From positions 5,036,019-5,100,018 of the forward strand of contig CM049306.1 of NCBI GenBank assembly GCA_026874595.1: a DNA stretch of 64,000 nt, written 5' to 3'. The position numbers and the translations under genes were made by a program. The notes under the pieces were generated by a model. It was not told where the DNA came from. It saw only the letters and a program-made list of their open reading frames with translations, and made no database searches. Positions 9,511-22,899 of this stretch are shown here, one piece after another. Source of the DNA: Sipunculus nudus. Taxonomy: Eukaryota > Annelida > Sipuncula > Golfingiida > Sipunculidae. Position 1 is the first letter of the stretch, and the number at the start of each line of letters is the position of its first letter.

Positions 9511-11596
9511 ACAACGGACCCATGGGTCACGGGGCTCAGCTGATCGTGATTGGACTATAAATGTTTCTCCACTGTGATACTATATCGAGTCGACAAAGCT
9601 TATGAATATCATGGACATATTGGGCTATTATAAAGGAATGCAATGTAATATGTGAGTAAATGATAAATGAATTTACCTGACTGATGGACTAATAGAGTCA
9701 AATATAGTGGTTTATTTTTTATTTATTTAGGAGGGGTTGAAAATTGTGATATATTTGAGCAAATATGAATGCAATGACAGCAGTAATAAGCAGTAGTAGA
9801 ATGATGATAAGGCTTGTTGTTGAAGGATCTAAAGTGTATGGTAGTCTGCAAGCTTTCAATTTGACAGATATGATATTATGATTAACTATGCTGATGAAGT
9901 GATTCATGAATTTGTGACTGTATGACACAATATCTCTTTAGTCTTGACAAGGTACAGTATTGTGATGCCCACTATGTCTACATATTACACAATATTGACA
10001 TAATTTCTGGAATGTACATAGGTACCTATGGACGAAGTTATACAACTATAACTTATAGTTATATATAGTTGGGGGGGGAATGCAGGGCAGAGGGGAAGCC
10101 TGCTGGTAGTGGCCAAGCTGACCCAAGGCAAGCTGCCTGGGGTGGGTTACATAATGCAAGTGAAGGCTGTACTACTAGGTGGGCTAGATGTAAACAACAC
10201 TTGACATGGTGTATGAAAACATGAATAAAAGTTATTCTTTCCAATAAATTTCTTTGAAATTTCAGAATTTAAAAGATTAAATCCTTATGTATATATGCTG
10301 TGAAAATTAAATCAACAGTGCCAAAGTTGGGCAAAATTTAAGGTATTGATTTTTTATTTATGCTAATAACTTGAATTCAGATCTAATTTTGGGTAAACAA
10401 TTGAATCTTGATTAAATAAAGTTATATTCCTGAAAAAAAAAGTCTCTAGGTTCAGCAATTCTCATGTTAGGTGAGTAAATTTATTTCCTGATTTTTTAAA
10501 AAGTTGCATTATGTTTTGGCCCAAAACTTCAAAATAATACCCAATACTGACCTAATTTTTGGTATGTTCATAGAAAATGTATGAAAGAATGTGAATACTA
10601 AATACGATCAGAAACAGATAAGTGGTTTTGATATTAGGCAGCCTTGAAGTGTAACAATGGCTTTATTTTATGGAAAACAGAGTTTTTTCCCTTAATATCT
10701 CGAAGGAACAAAGTCCTAATGACCCAATTTTCGGTATGGTAGGAGATTTTGGGGACATCTAAAATTATGCCAACAGCCTGGGGAGCATAGAGATGTGCAC
10801 TGAATGACCTACAGTCATCAAAGTGGACTGCTTGACAATGTAAGGGAATACAAGAGCCTCCAAAAAAATTCAATAACTAGCCTAATTTTGCAGCTTTTAT
10901 TTTCAAATTTCAGATCTAAACAGATTAAATCCTTATGTATACATGCTGTGAAAATTAAATCCACAGTACTTTCAGGAAAAAAACGTGCCGTGGCCAAAGT
11001 TGGGCAAAATTTAAGGTACCAATTTTATATTTTTGCCAATATTTAAAAAAATTTAACAGATTTTGACCTAATTTTTGGTATACAATTAAATTTTAATTAA
11101 TTAAAGTTGTATTACTGGAAAAAAGTCCCTACCTTTAACACTTTTGGTCTTAAGTGACCAAATATCTTCCTGATTTGTTTACAAAGTCCATTATGTTTGG
11201 GCCCATAACTTTTTTAAATTATATAATACTGACTTAATATCTGGCATGTACATAGGAACTATACAGAGGAATATTTATGGTAAATATGAAGAAAACCAGA
11301 TTAGTTGTTTTGATATTAGGCAGTCCTGAAGTGTGAAACTAGATTTCTAATAAAAAAATTGAGGTTTTTCCTTAATATCTCGAAGGAACGAAGTCCTATT
11401 GATCCAATTTTCGGCATGGTAGGAGATTTTGGGGACATCTAACTGTATTGCAAATTTCAGATTCGTAGGTCCAACGGTGTCGAAACGTGTCAGTCTTACG
11501 GACGGACATCCGGACGGACGGACGGACGGACAGACGGACGGACGACGGACAATGGACCACGACTATAGCTCAGATGACTTATAGTCAGCTGAGCTA
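9511..11596 (+). mobile_element. Family 1 non-autonomous element, copy A
   Basis: The 5' end (ACAACGGACCCATGGGTCAC) contains the palindrome GACCCATGGGTC, followed by GCTCAGCTGA and GACTATAA. Two diverged copies of a core of about 560 bp follow (about 10,230-10,780 and 10,880-11,450; shared landmarks AAAGTTGGGCAAAATTTAAGG, GGGCCCATAACTT, GATATTAGGCAGTCCTGAAG). After these come a (CGGA)n tract at 11,498-11,550 and the 3' end ACTATAGCTCAG...CAGCTGAGCTA, which can fold into a stem. It has no significant ORF and is non-coding. The same ends recur at 27,112/29,753 and 56,601/59,211. Confidence 0.8.
11498..11550. repeat. (CGGA)n tract in family 1 element
   Basis: An imperfect CGGA tetranucleotide array. 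Equivalent tracts precede the 3' end in the other copies at about 29,664, 31,869, 34,423, 59,125 and, decayed, 60,130. Confidence 0.9.
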
Positions 11597-11899
11597 ATGA
11601 ATAAAAGTTTGACCAAAATCCTACCAGGCAATTAGGCCTACGCTGTACACGTGATGAACTAATTTCAAAATGATTAAGCCGTGTTTTACTAGAACCTGCG
11701 CCAATATTAAACAAGGCCTAATGCGAACCTATGCAATGGGATATACATCAGGTATAATGCTTCCATGTTGGACCATTACTTTTCAAGTACATGTTTGTCA
11801 TGCATATGTACAATGCAAGTATATTTTGAATATTTTGAACCCGAGTACATGCACCAATTACACAAACGTCACTGCTGAAATACTGGCATGGGTGCACAC

Positions 11900-12260
11900 A
11901 ACAAAAAAAAATGATTTTAGGTGGCACCATCAGTCTTGTGCACGAAAAAGCCATCAAAGATGTTTGGACATGCAAAATTTCAGGCAGATACTTCAAACCA
12001 CTCTTAAGCTATGTGCACAGATGCATGAAACAATTGTAGGTGCCGCCACCAGTCTTGTATTCGACAAAGCTATCCGATATGTATAAATATGCACAATTTC
12101 AGGCTGATATATCAAATCCCTCCTGAGAAATCAGTAGGTACATACACTGTGCAAAAGTCATTGTAAGTGGCGCCACCAGTCTTGTGTACGAGGAAGCCAT
12201 CAAAGAGGCATGGACAAGTCAAATATCAGGCTAATACATCAAACTTTCTATGAGTCAGAT
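11900..12260. repeat. Decayed tandem repeat, about 120-128 bp, three units
   Basis: Units begin near 11,919, 12,038 and 12,166 with AGGTGGCACCA, AGGTGCCGCCACCA and AGTGGCGCCACCA. Each is followed by GTCTTGT, AAGC.ATC and a TTTCAGGC-type stretch. Spacing is 119 and 128 bp. Confidence 0.75.
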
Positions 12261-12830
12261 GAACTTGGCTGACCAGGCGTAAGTTGGAAAGACAGTTGCA
12301 GCTACTGCACTGAGTTATCTCTTGCCCCGTACCTAGCTTCATTGAGTGAACTCTTGACCTGTTGCATTATCAGATACAATTGGCAGTCTGCCATAGCTAT
12401 AAATATATCCAGAATGACTTTAGCCTGTTGCCAATTCTAAAAAGTTGGCAGTCGGCCAAGCTATTTATAGATACAGAAACAATCTTGGCTTGTTGGTAAA
12501 TCTGTTTACACATACTGAAAGACTTTGGATGCAATGCGTTTTTTTTAAGCTGACATATCTACAAAGGCCTCCTTGTAAGAATCATTTATGTGCAATGTTA
12601 CAGAAGTTGAACAGTTATGTAGAAGAAGACTATCGCAGCTCTTACTTTGAAATAGGCTTACTAATGGCCACAAGACCAACTTCAGCTTTCTATGACTCTA
12701 CCAAAAATCAACGAACCCAGTCTATTCTTCTACAATTGAAAGAACCCTACCCTAGGATAATTCCTGTGAAAAATTAAGCTTGAAAGTTTCATCATAAAAC
12801 ATTTTAAAGCTGAAAGAGGCTAAAATTATG
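12261..12830. other. Non-coding, nothing recognised
   Basis: AT-rich. A 110-codon frame (12,445-12,777) shows no domain or family resemblance and lies between two decayed repeats, so I do not call it a gene. Confidence 0.4.
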
Positions 12831-13745
12831 AGGTTTTTGCCCGTAAAAAAACAGGTCGATGTAGGTGGCGCCACAAAGACTGCAATTTCAAATATGAGTC
12901 ATGTGACCAACATTTGCACAAAACTTGGTGATGCTAGTTCCTATCGTTTCTGGGATTTTAATGTTAGTATTTTTATTTGGCCATATGATTTAAGTTCTAA
13001 TTCCTGTTACTCGGATAAAATTTATCCAACCAAACCATTTGAAAAAACTTGAGAGAGCTCTTCTTTGGGATAATTTCAGTGAATTATTGAACATTTGGCC
13101 TAAATGATTTCACAGAAAAAGATTCTCAAAGATTTTTTTAGCTTCCCCCCCCCCCCCCGAAAAATGATAGTTAATGCAGGTGGCGCCACAAAAAGCTCAA
13201 TCCCACTTTTGATATGTGACAGATTTGTGCATTAACTTTTGGGATGCTAGCTCCCGCTATTCCTAAGATATCATGGGTTAATGTACTGATGATACTCATA
13301 GACAGAAAAGTTGATGCGGGTGGCCCAACCAATATCTCAAATTCATATACGAGTCATGTGACCAACAATAGCATAAAATTTGGTGATGATAGCTCCAACC
13401 GTTTCTGATATTGCAATTTTATCCTTTTTTGGCCAAATGACGATGTTCAGTTTTCTGTAACTCGGCCAAAATTCACCGAACTGGAACCACTCGAACAATC
13501 TTGAGAGAGATTGTTTCAGAGATTATTCTTGTGAAATAATGAACAATTTGGCTGGACAGTTTCGGAGAAGATTTTAGAAGTTTTTAGCCTTTTTCCTATA
13601 AAATCTTTGTAAATGCAGTAAGCAAATAACAGAAGCAAAATCTGATAGAGATTTAGATTACTGATTCTTTGCATAAAATTTGGTGATGCTAATTCCTGCC
13701 GTTTTTGAGATAGTATGGGTTAACGTAAGGGCGACGCCACACCAT
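12831..13745. repeat. Decayed dispersed repeat with GGTGGCGCCAC core
   Basis: Related blocks start near 12,863, 13,178 and 13,317 with GGTGGCGCCAC or a variant. They continue with similar phrases (GAGTCATGTGACCAACA, AAAATTTGGTGATG, CTAGCTCC). A poly-C run lies at about 13,146-13,158. The units are far apart and degenerate, which suggests an old satellite or several old insertions. Confidence 0.6.
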
Positions 13746-14782
13746 CGCATAAGCTCACGGGTTCGCTAAAAAAGTTTGAGGCGCACATATCACTGTACTA
13801 ATATATAGTGTTCCCCTCACCCCGCGGCGGGAATAATGTGTCAAGCAACTCTAGGCAATTATGAAGGATTTGGATAACATTTATGGACTTCTTTTAGAGA
13901 TAAAAAGACCAGAAGCAAGTGGCCCATGGGTTATGACACTCAGCGTATCAACAAGTATGATCTATAACATTATATAATATTCAAATCTGGATTGGTTTTC
14001 TAAATTTGTTCAGACTTTGAAGGATGAATGTCTGGTTGAGACTCATAACCCGAGGTTCCATCTATAAGACTATAATTGACGGTGGTCACACAAGACTTTT
14101 GTCACTGAACTCCTCTGTGACCTCGGATATGCAGGTTTTTTTAAAGTCTTGAACGGTCGGGAATGATGCATGAGTGTCCTAAGGGGGTCATTTTTCCCCC
14201 ACAAATCCATAGATTTCAAATTACTGTTTTTAAAAGGGCTATCGCAGCGTCACCTGTCCACAACTATGATTTTGTATCAAGACAAAGTTATCCGTTTGTT
14301 ATTCTGATTCAGGGCCTCGAGGCCCTCTGTATCTTCACATTTTAATTTCACAAAATTTATTTCGGACATGCACATCTGTCATGATCAGCTTCGCCTTATT
14401 TATCAAACAGGAAATTTAATGTTAAGCAAAATTGTAGAGCTGGTTTATACACATTTTTTATAGGTGGGGGTGGAATTATTGTGCTTCATATGAAATTTTG
14501 TTGATTGTTTATTTAAGTCTCATATAAACAGCTGTACCAGAATAAGGAATATGCTGACACATCAACTATACATCTGACAGTGAGCTATGGGCAGTCAGTT
14601 CTGCTAAAGGACAAACATTTATTTTTTCAATCAGATTTTATTAATAAAGCTTACCTATACAAACTTGTAATATATATTTCCTTGAACTGATGTATTGCTA
14701 TAATAATGTACATACATGAATATAACACAGTCATCTATCTAACAATGATCACCGTAGTAAAAGCCCATATGTAATACTAAAG

Positions 14783-14855
<73 letters not shown>

Positions 14856-17800
14856 ATACTCCTACAACACAGGCAGAAAATCAGTACAACTCTATACACA
14901 GAGTAACACGTATGTCCAACAACATGTAAAAATAAACAACAGGACATCAAAACAGAACCAGAAAGTAAATCAGTGATTAATGGATCAACGATGCCCACTT
15001 CACTGTCATACACGGATTACCACAGGGCAGTCTGTATGGTGCTGTACAGTAGTGAAGTTTATTGTTACCAATGGTTAAAAGCAAAACACACAGTACTCCG
15101 GTGGAGGGTGATATGCCTGGGACAAAATGCCAACAAAACAAAGCAATGTATTATCAACTTTTCATATACTACAACAATGTAAAGGACATATATATGACAT
15201 ATGCTGGTAGGAACTTTTCCTGTTTGCTACGTATTTAACAATACTATGGGAAGACATTTTCTTTGAGTACATTTTATATCCTGAATGTATAACAAGTCAT
15301 AACCTGATTGAGCAAAAGTATATTGTGAACACGTTATCTGTACTGGCCCTGGTGCATATTTCTTCATAGCAGCATCATGTGTGTCAGTACGAGTATGAGT
15401 GTATGCACTTAATGAATGATCAGGCTAAACAATCTGCAAACCAAGGCACCCTACAATATCTTTTAATATTACTCACTACAAAATGAAAGTGAACTTAGTA
15501 AATTTATCCTAAACATGGTGTGAAATACAAAGTTGATGAAGTCAGCAATCAGTCAGGATACAATGAACAGGGAGCTGAAATACTGCTTCATCATAAATTC
15601 CAACAATATGATAACTATACATGTCTGTGCATCCTCAATTTCACAAATGACATGAATTAAAGTCATTCATATGTACCCGAAGTTTAAGTTTACCTTTTCA
15701 AATTCACCATGGCCATATCACAAAAAATTAGCATGTGCGTTAGCTAACCCATAAAACTCCTGCATGAATGAAAATGCCATGTCCCAAACAGTATATACAA
15801 ACTGTAAATCGGCACTTAGAAAATGGCTGCATTAGTTTCCTGCATAACACAATTCAGGGCCAAACATTCACAACTACAAGTTAATTTAGGGAATAATGCA
15901 TATATATGTTTATATAACCAAATAAAACCAATCAAAATCCTGATTCAATGTTCCCTGTTTAATTGGGGACTAAAAATGCTCCATGAAAACAGAGATAAAT
16001 AACAACCATATAATAATACTTTACAAGATATCTTCTTGTTAATGAAACACTTAAGTTGTATAGAAATCACATTTATACACTGGATCCAAATTTGTGGAAT
16101 TTTTGTATCTTTATAGCACCTACTTCACTGGCTGACCATTTAGCACTTGATATAACTTGTGCATCATAAAAAAAAAAAAAAACATTTTGTAAAGTCTGTT
16201 GTGCAAACAGGAAGCAAATTAAATGATCATCTGAAGTCAACTCAAGCAGCATCATGCAGAACCACACACACACACCCATACCCACACACACACACAACAC
16301 TCATCTCTCTGTATGCGGCACTTCTGACAATGACATCTTATATGTACTTCTGATTATATGACATTTAACTGTGCTTGTGAATTAATCATACTTAACCATT
16401 ATTGTTAGATTAAATGGAGCTAGCTGTTCTGTGAAAGTCACTTGAAGTTCACTGTAAATATTCAATTATTGTCTTCATAGAGTGTTAAATAACGTCTGTA
16501 GTAGAACACTGTAAAAAAGATGTAACACTCTGGGTAATATAAGACATTGATGGGTATGGTACCCTCTGGATAGAGTCCTGTACTTCAGTAACAGCTGTTC
16601 TTCATATACATCACCATCTGAAAACATTCATGTACATCACCAAGTGATAATATTCATGTACCTCACTGTGCTTTCAGTACATGATGTACATCATTCAGTG
16701 AATGTACATCAGTAAGCAATGATTACAAATGACTGATATAAAGCTTTGTAAACCTACAAAATAAATGTTTGGTTATTAGGGCTGTAACACTGATTCACTG
16801 CTGTACTGATACATCACAATACAAAATCAAATACCGTGTCAGTATCATCAGATGTCCCTGTTTTGGTACCCTGATGTTATATGTGACCATCCAACAGTAA
16901 GTCCTATATTTAACTAATGACCTCCAGCATTTTATAATAAGGCAAAACATGACTGGCCAGAAATCAATTAATCTTCATCTGACTGGCAAAATGCCACATG
17001 ACCAAAGCAAATGAAGGGGCCTGTCACTGTTCCTTATTCCTAAGTGTGGAGGCAACAGCATGACAAACATGAACGAAGATGAGTAATAACTTGGAATCTC
17101 ATTTCACATACTTCTATGTTTGTTATGTAGACTGTATCATGAGTGAAATATTGAGATATGTATTATGTGTTGTAATGAAGCTTATAATAAAATTTGAATG
17201 GATCTAATTTATTTTCATTTTTTTTCCAATGGATAATGAATTTTCCAGTGTGTCCCTGAAATAAGAAAGATTCCTATTTCTACCCTGGCATGAGTCTTTC
17301 AATTGATTTCAGTGCTCATTAAGGACAAACATGGCCCCTGATTAACAAGTTCATAAATAGGAAATCACATGGGGTAAGGTGAAATGGGCCTTTCAACTCA
17401 GTTTCGCCTCAGTATATGTTGATACATTTTTACTAAAAAATTCAAACAGTTAACCATAAAGCATAATGTATTGTGCATGTAGGGCTCATAACCAATAGGA
17501 TATCCATTTGAAGAATACCAATATGAACAATTAAAAGTACACTGATTTGAATATGAACAAATTTCATTCATCCATTAAAATTTATTCACAATACTGCCAT
17601 CCTTCCCTGTAACCGTAAAAACTGGTTTATAAATAACAAAATGAAGATTGGCAATTACAGCTAGGTCTGCAGCAAAATATATACGTGAAAGGTAGTGTAT
17701 CATTCTTACTGTGTAACCATAGATTGTGCTAATACAAAACACTTTTCAAAACAGGATACTCAACTGAAATCACAAGATTCAAGTACAAATACACAATCAT

Positions 17801-18368
17801 AATCATTGAAAGCTGATCAGCACGCAATAAACATAAGGCAAATGCTTCGTTTAATATAAACCAGCACACATGCTTGGGTCAGGTTTCTTGTTATATACAC
17901 ATATAGATACATACACTCAACAGCAGTGTACTGCACAGCATTCACCAGAACAAAATCACCACACACACACACACATTATCACTATTATGCCTTCACGCTA
18001 TGTATATTTACAGACTAATACTCAAGAGGGTAGACCTTTCAGCGATCCTTAAAAAATAACTATTGTTTTTTTTTGAGCTGGGAATATGTACAGTTTGTGC
18101 AGCAGTCTCTCAACTACAGTTGTGCCACCTGGTGTCAGGACAGGGCAGCAATATTCACAGCACAAGGCATTTGATTCTCTTAAGGCCTGCTCTTGGAAAG
18201 AACATACAAGCATAGGTCAAGCAGTGCCCCTCAACATCATAGTCATAAACCTTCAACTATTAAACAACTCTACTGTCTCAGTACACCTGCACAGTCTGTG
18301 CCTGTTATGATGTCAAATGTTTCCTTTTATAAAATTCTAAACTGCAGACAAATATTACCCCACATATA
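13746..18368. other. Non-coding region downstream of srgap
   Basis: No exon-like conservation is visible on either strand. It contains a (TA)n run at about 14,788-14,850, a CA-rich stretch at 16,262-16,296 and a short CA run near 17,960. All reading frames are short and unrecognised. Part of it could be transcribed as an extended 3' untranslated region of srgap, but nothing in the sequence shows that. Confidence 0.5.
14788..14850. repeat. (TA)n microsatellite
   Basis: An uninterrupted TA dinucleotide run of about 60 bases. Confidence 0.97.
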
Positions 18369-18545
18369 CAGTGAAACCTCGAAATAATGACCACTAATGG
18401 GACCTCCATAAAATGGTCTCATTGTCAAGGTAGTTGTCTAAGCCACGTCTAATATAAGAGCAAAAAAGAATTGGGACCGCAAGTAAGTGGTTATCAATTT
18501 GAGGTGGTGGCTAAACTAAGCTGGTTGTTAGGTGAAGTTTTACTG
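18369..18545. mobile_element. Short MITE-like element with mariner-type ends
   Basis: The left end CAGTGAAACCTCG is preceded by TA. The right end (TGAAGTTTTACTG) is its imperfect inverted complement and is followed by TT, perhaps a mutated TA. The 177-bp interior alternates phrases such as TAATGACCAC and GGTTGTTAGGTG, typical of small Tc1/mariner-derived MITEs. It is non-coding. Confidence 0.6.
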
Positions 18546-19100
18546 TTTAATGGACTGACAGTCTTGTTTCTCATAGTGATGATGAGCATGTACTGAGTAG
18601 TAACACAGCATCACTTTTTTATGTTTTGATATAAAACAAGTATTTATATATTATACAGTACAGCGAGGAACAGTTGATAAAATAACTTTCTGAAAGGTAA
18701 TGCTCTTTAATGGAATTTACGTTAAATGATTTCTGTATTATGTAAGTATCATTAAATGGCTGCTTATCTATCTCAACATCTATCTTTGTTGCCTATATAG
18801 ATAAATAACATGTTTATTGATGTAAACAATACATCATGCTGACTCATGATGTTTGTTCCTCATGCATTTCGCTCTCAGGTCAAAGCATCCCCCATATTAC
18901 AGGTTAATTTCATTCCATACCTGTTATGTAGTCATCACAACTATAAGGAAATCTGTAAGTGCCTGTATTTACTGAGACATCTACCCTATGACAGTACAAA
19001 TACTGACTCTCAGTGTCACCTTCCTGACCTTAATGTTTACCATGCCTTACCAACATGGAAGTCTCAAATGTCAATCAGTCAATTCATATCCATTAACAAA

Positions 19101-19106
19101 TTTATT
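19101..19106 (-). terminator. srgap: Candidate polyadenylation signal of srgap
   Basis: TTTATT on plus reads AATAAA on minus, about 150 bases past the srgap stop codon. It is the first perfect AATAAA that I noticed downstream. Others occur further on (for example near 18,812), so the true 3' end is uncertain. Confidence 0.35.
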
Positions 19107-19253
19107 ACTGTATAAAAATTTACATTACTAATCTCAACTGGCTAGTGATATGACCATTAGATTTAATGATAGTGACCTCTATGATCATGTATTCTAACAG
19201 GCTGCACTTTTACATAATACTTCAACTTCAGTTCATTTACAGGGACTGACACC

Positions 19254-20571
19254 TTATGTTCTAGGCTGAGCTTGGGGGGATTTTGGCGGCCCATCCTGGG
19301 GTTTATCAGGTTTTCGCATCACAGGTGGCTTGGCTTTCGGTGGGACCTTTGGTTTTTCTGGTACTAGAGGGCGGTCTGGTGTGGTACGTTTTGCATTCTC
19401 CCTTGGCTGCCAGACTGGTTCTTCCTGAACAACAGGTTTGGGTTTAAGCAGAGGTGGCGAGGGTTTCTTACTGCGCTCCTGTAGGTAAGCTTTTCCTTCA
19501 TGCATGGAAGGACTCGGGGTCCCACGCTCTGACCCTGTGGTATCTGATACCGTCCTCTCCACATTAGCTCGTTCCGGTAACGGTTTATCGAGCGTGGCCT
19601 GACTGTCGCTGGACCTCCTGACAGGCAGGACACCAGGTCCTGGTAGATCTGGGATGCCGTGACCAACCAGAGATCTCTCTGAGCTGGTCCTCTCTGGTTG
19701 TGGTTGATGCTGTGGCTCTGGTTGATGCTGGGTGGGTAAAGGCAGGCTGGCTGCTGGCTGTACAGGCGCTGAGTGACTAGGAGATTGGTGAACAGGCTGA
19801 CTTACTGGAGATGCTGAGCCGCTGCGGATGTTCTGAGATCCTGGTGATGTTTCCGTCTCAGATTCCTCCTCCATCACCATACCCCCTGGCCTTGGTGTAG
19901 GATGGTAAACCGGTTCACGTCGCCGACCATGTGGCATCGTAGAGGAAGAACTATTACTGCGTCTGATGTTGGCAGACTGATGGAGCATACTAAAGGCTGC
20001 CGCACTACTCGCACTACGAGGCATAGAACTGGCCTTCTTTATTGTGGCAGTGTTTGAATTGGCAAACATTTCTGCTGACGAAAGACCAGGGCTCTCTAAG
20101 TCATTTGTATTGTCCCTTGGTGAAGCTGGTCCAGCAGTTATGGGTAAATCCATTACAAGGTCAGGGGTATGCTTAGGATTAGCTACATGCTTAGTTTTCA
20201 CCCTGTCTACCTTTTGTTGATGTTCTAAAGACTGCAGGGCTGAGTCTATATCTGCTAGTGCTGAGTCTATATCACTGGCCAGGTCATCGTTACTACGATC
20301 CAGCTCATTTCCCGAGCTGACCCCACTACTGGACAGTGTGCTCTCCATACTGATCATGCCAGGTCCCGGTGACGGAGGGGTGATATCTGTTGACGTAGAG
20401 GAACTTGGACTATGCTGGCTCCCAGGTGACATGGTTGCCATGGATATATTAGGGTGTGAGACAGACTTTTCGACAGCTTCTCGTGCTAGAACAGTCCATG
20501 GTTTAGCAGGCAATGATTCAACTGATCTACGTTTTTCTTCTTCAGTGGCTATACTGGTTTCCTCTGGTTCC
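19254..20571 (-). CDS. srgap: srgap terminal exon (Ser/Pro-rich tail)
   Basis: 438 codons after a split arginine, ending AQPRT and a TAA stop. It holds the conserved srGAP tail motif [20 protein letters not shown] (product residues 784-803) and [11 protein letters not shown] (821-831). A series of PxxP motifs follows ([26 protein letters not shown]). The acceptor may be TTCCAG at 20,572-20,573 (used here) or CTAG at 20,587-20,588; both keep frame, and the latter adds five residues. Confidence 0.93.
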
Positions 20572-22859
20572 CTGGAACGCAAAGCACTAGATTACTGACC
20601 ATATTTAGCTTCAATGTATTCACAGGAGTTTTATATACAGACTTGTCTGCTAGTTCAAACCATTTGTCCCTTGCGCTGGAAAGTTTAGAACCTGACAAGT
20701 GAAAACTTTATCATAAATCTTCCTAAGTGATATAGTGCAGCAAGCAAGTTTTAGCAAGCAGGGAATTTTTGGCAAACATGCCTACCCTCAAAACAAAGGC
20801 CCAACTGGTTCTCTCATCGAGTCAACTGGCAGAAACAAAAACATCACATGGAAAATCATAACTGACATTACTTTTATTTAAATGCAAATAAATGACTACC
20901 TCCCAAAATGCAACAGGGCTAAATAATTCACTTTATGGGCTGTAACGTAAGCTTGTGATGTTTCCACTTACATTTTGTTTTATAAAGTACATGTATGTGG
21001 CATCACTGCTACCGTTAACACCACAGTCCTGTTCCTTTCAGATCACTAATGAAATATCTTAGACATAAAAGAAAGTCGGATTACTTAGACATATAGGGAT
21101 TTCTCCAACAAATAGAGGACCTGGAGTTTTGTTTGAATAATGTTCAAGATTATATTTTAGTGACAGGTCCACAACAAAAAGAAAAGGTCAGAAACAGTCC
21201 ACATAAATAATTATATTAATCTATGGAGAACAAAACACAGACAGAGACTGAACAGCTCATGGTAGTATGTGTGCTGGTTGACCCACCTCTGTTTCAGCGA
21301 AATGTACTTGTGTGGAATGAGGCCTTCTTTACCCTGGAATGCTCCCTCCCACCAGTCCTCGGAAGCCTGGCTGAACACCACAAGACTGTCCCCCTTCTTG
21401 AACGACAGCTCCCGCTCAGTGCGACCCTTGAAGTCGTACAGAGCCACAGCTTCTATCACCTCTTGTTCTAAAATCATGTAGGTGTTTATATGAATTATTA
21501 AAGAAAATATTGCTTTGAACACAGCTAAACAGCAAAGCCTTATGTATTCTCATTAAGATGTGAATTGCCATAAGGTACAATCATTATCGCTTATGATTTC
21601 AACAGTACACAGATTTTCAGTAAATTGTAAAAAATACTGGTGCTTAACTTAATTTAATCAACAAAATACTGATATTCATTCAGCATATAAAAAGAGAAAA
21701 ACATATAATAACATACTTTTTTTATTATTTTTTCATTTTATGAAGTTCTCATATACAGTAAGCTTGTCATTAATCATTAATCAATATAAAATCTATGATA
21801 TTACAATCAATAACATACAATTAGAATTAATTTCTTCTGAACATCAAACAAAATAACTGTTGCAAACATCCAAAAGAAATTAAAAAAAAAAAAGAAAAAA
21901 ACTTGAAATGACAACAAAAAAACTTGGCCACTATTTTCCACATCACACCAGCAGAATCATTAAGAATCATCATCAGCTTGTTCTTGATCACTTTGGTTGT
22001 CAGTTAGGCCACAAATAGCCATGCACTCTAAGCTAAATGTCCAAGAACATCAATGTAACAGTGGTCCTAATGGTCAGTTGATGGTCAAAATAAAGCAGAT
22101 GACCACTCATAATCAATGATGGACAAATAAAAAATATGAAACCAAAATGAAAAATACCAAATACATGCAGACACTTAAATTTTTTACCTTTGAACTTTTT
22201 GAACACTCTCCAAAAATCTGGTGCAAGGAGGGACAAGAAACAAGACATCAAAGTGCACAAAATTTATCCAAGCCACAATCAAGTTTAATCAGGTCTAACC
22301 AATTAAGATTAATCTTTATATATGGTCCTGTGTGAATCTTACTGCAAAGCCTTATATACCATACTGAAATCTTAATCCAAATAATACAGTGCATCAATGA
22401 ACTACTGGTCCTCATAAAATAATTGAACTAAACTCTAACATTAGGAAAAGCTGGTGAAAATGGATTCTCCAGAAAAATCATCTGGACATGAATACCCATG
22501 AATATATGACTTGTGTAACATACAGTCTTGATGGTTAATTACTGTTAATAATGCCTGTGGTGTATTATAAATAAAATGTTTTATTAAAGATACCCAATCA
22601 TTCACTATAACCCTGACATCACTTTATGTAATTAGATGAAGCTTTGGCTCTGTTCACTCTAATTTTCACCTGTTTTGTACTCTAGTTGGAAACATTTGGG
22701 GGCCTAGGTATGCAGGTGTGTAATATCATACACTTTATCATACATATAACATGGGGGTGGGGTGGGGGGTAAAAAAACCATTTGAATGATTAACTTCAAG
22801 TTTACATACATAGTAACACACTTTTGTGTTTGCAGGGACTGAATATCTACCTCATCTGG

Positions 22860-22899
<40 letters not shown>

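Noticed and set aside
9511-11596. Classical Helitron (5' TC, 3' CTRR, A/T insertion)
   Set aside because: The 5' end lacks TC and the flanks do not show A-element-T. A Helentron-type or other class fits better, so the classical label was not used.
19364-19666. 100-residue minus-strand frame overlapping the srgap tail
   Set aside because: Out-of-frame shadow of the conserved, spliced srgap terminal exon.
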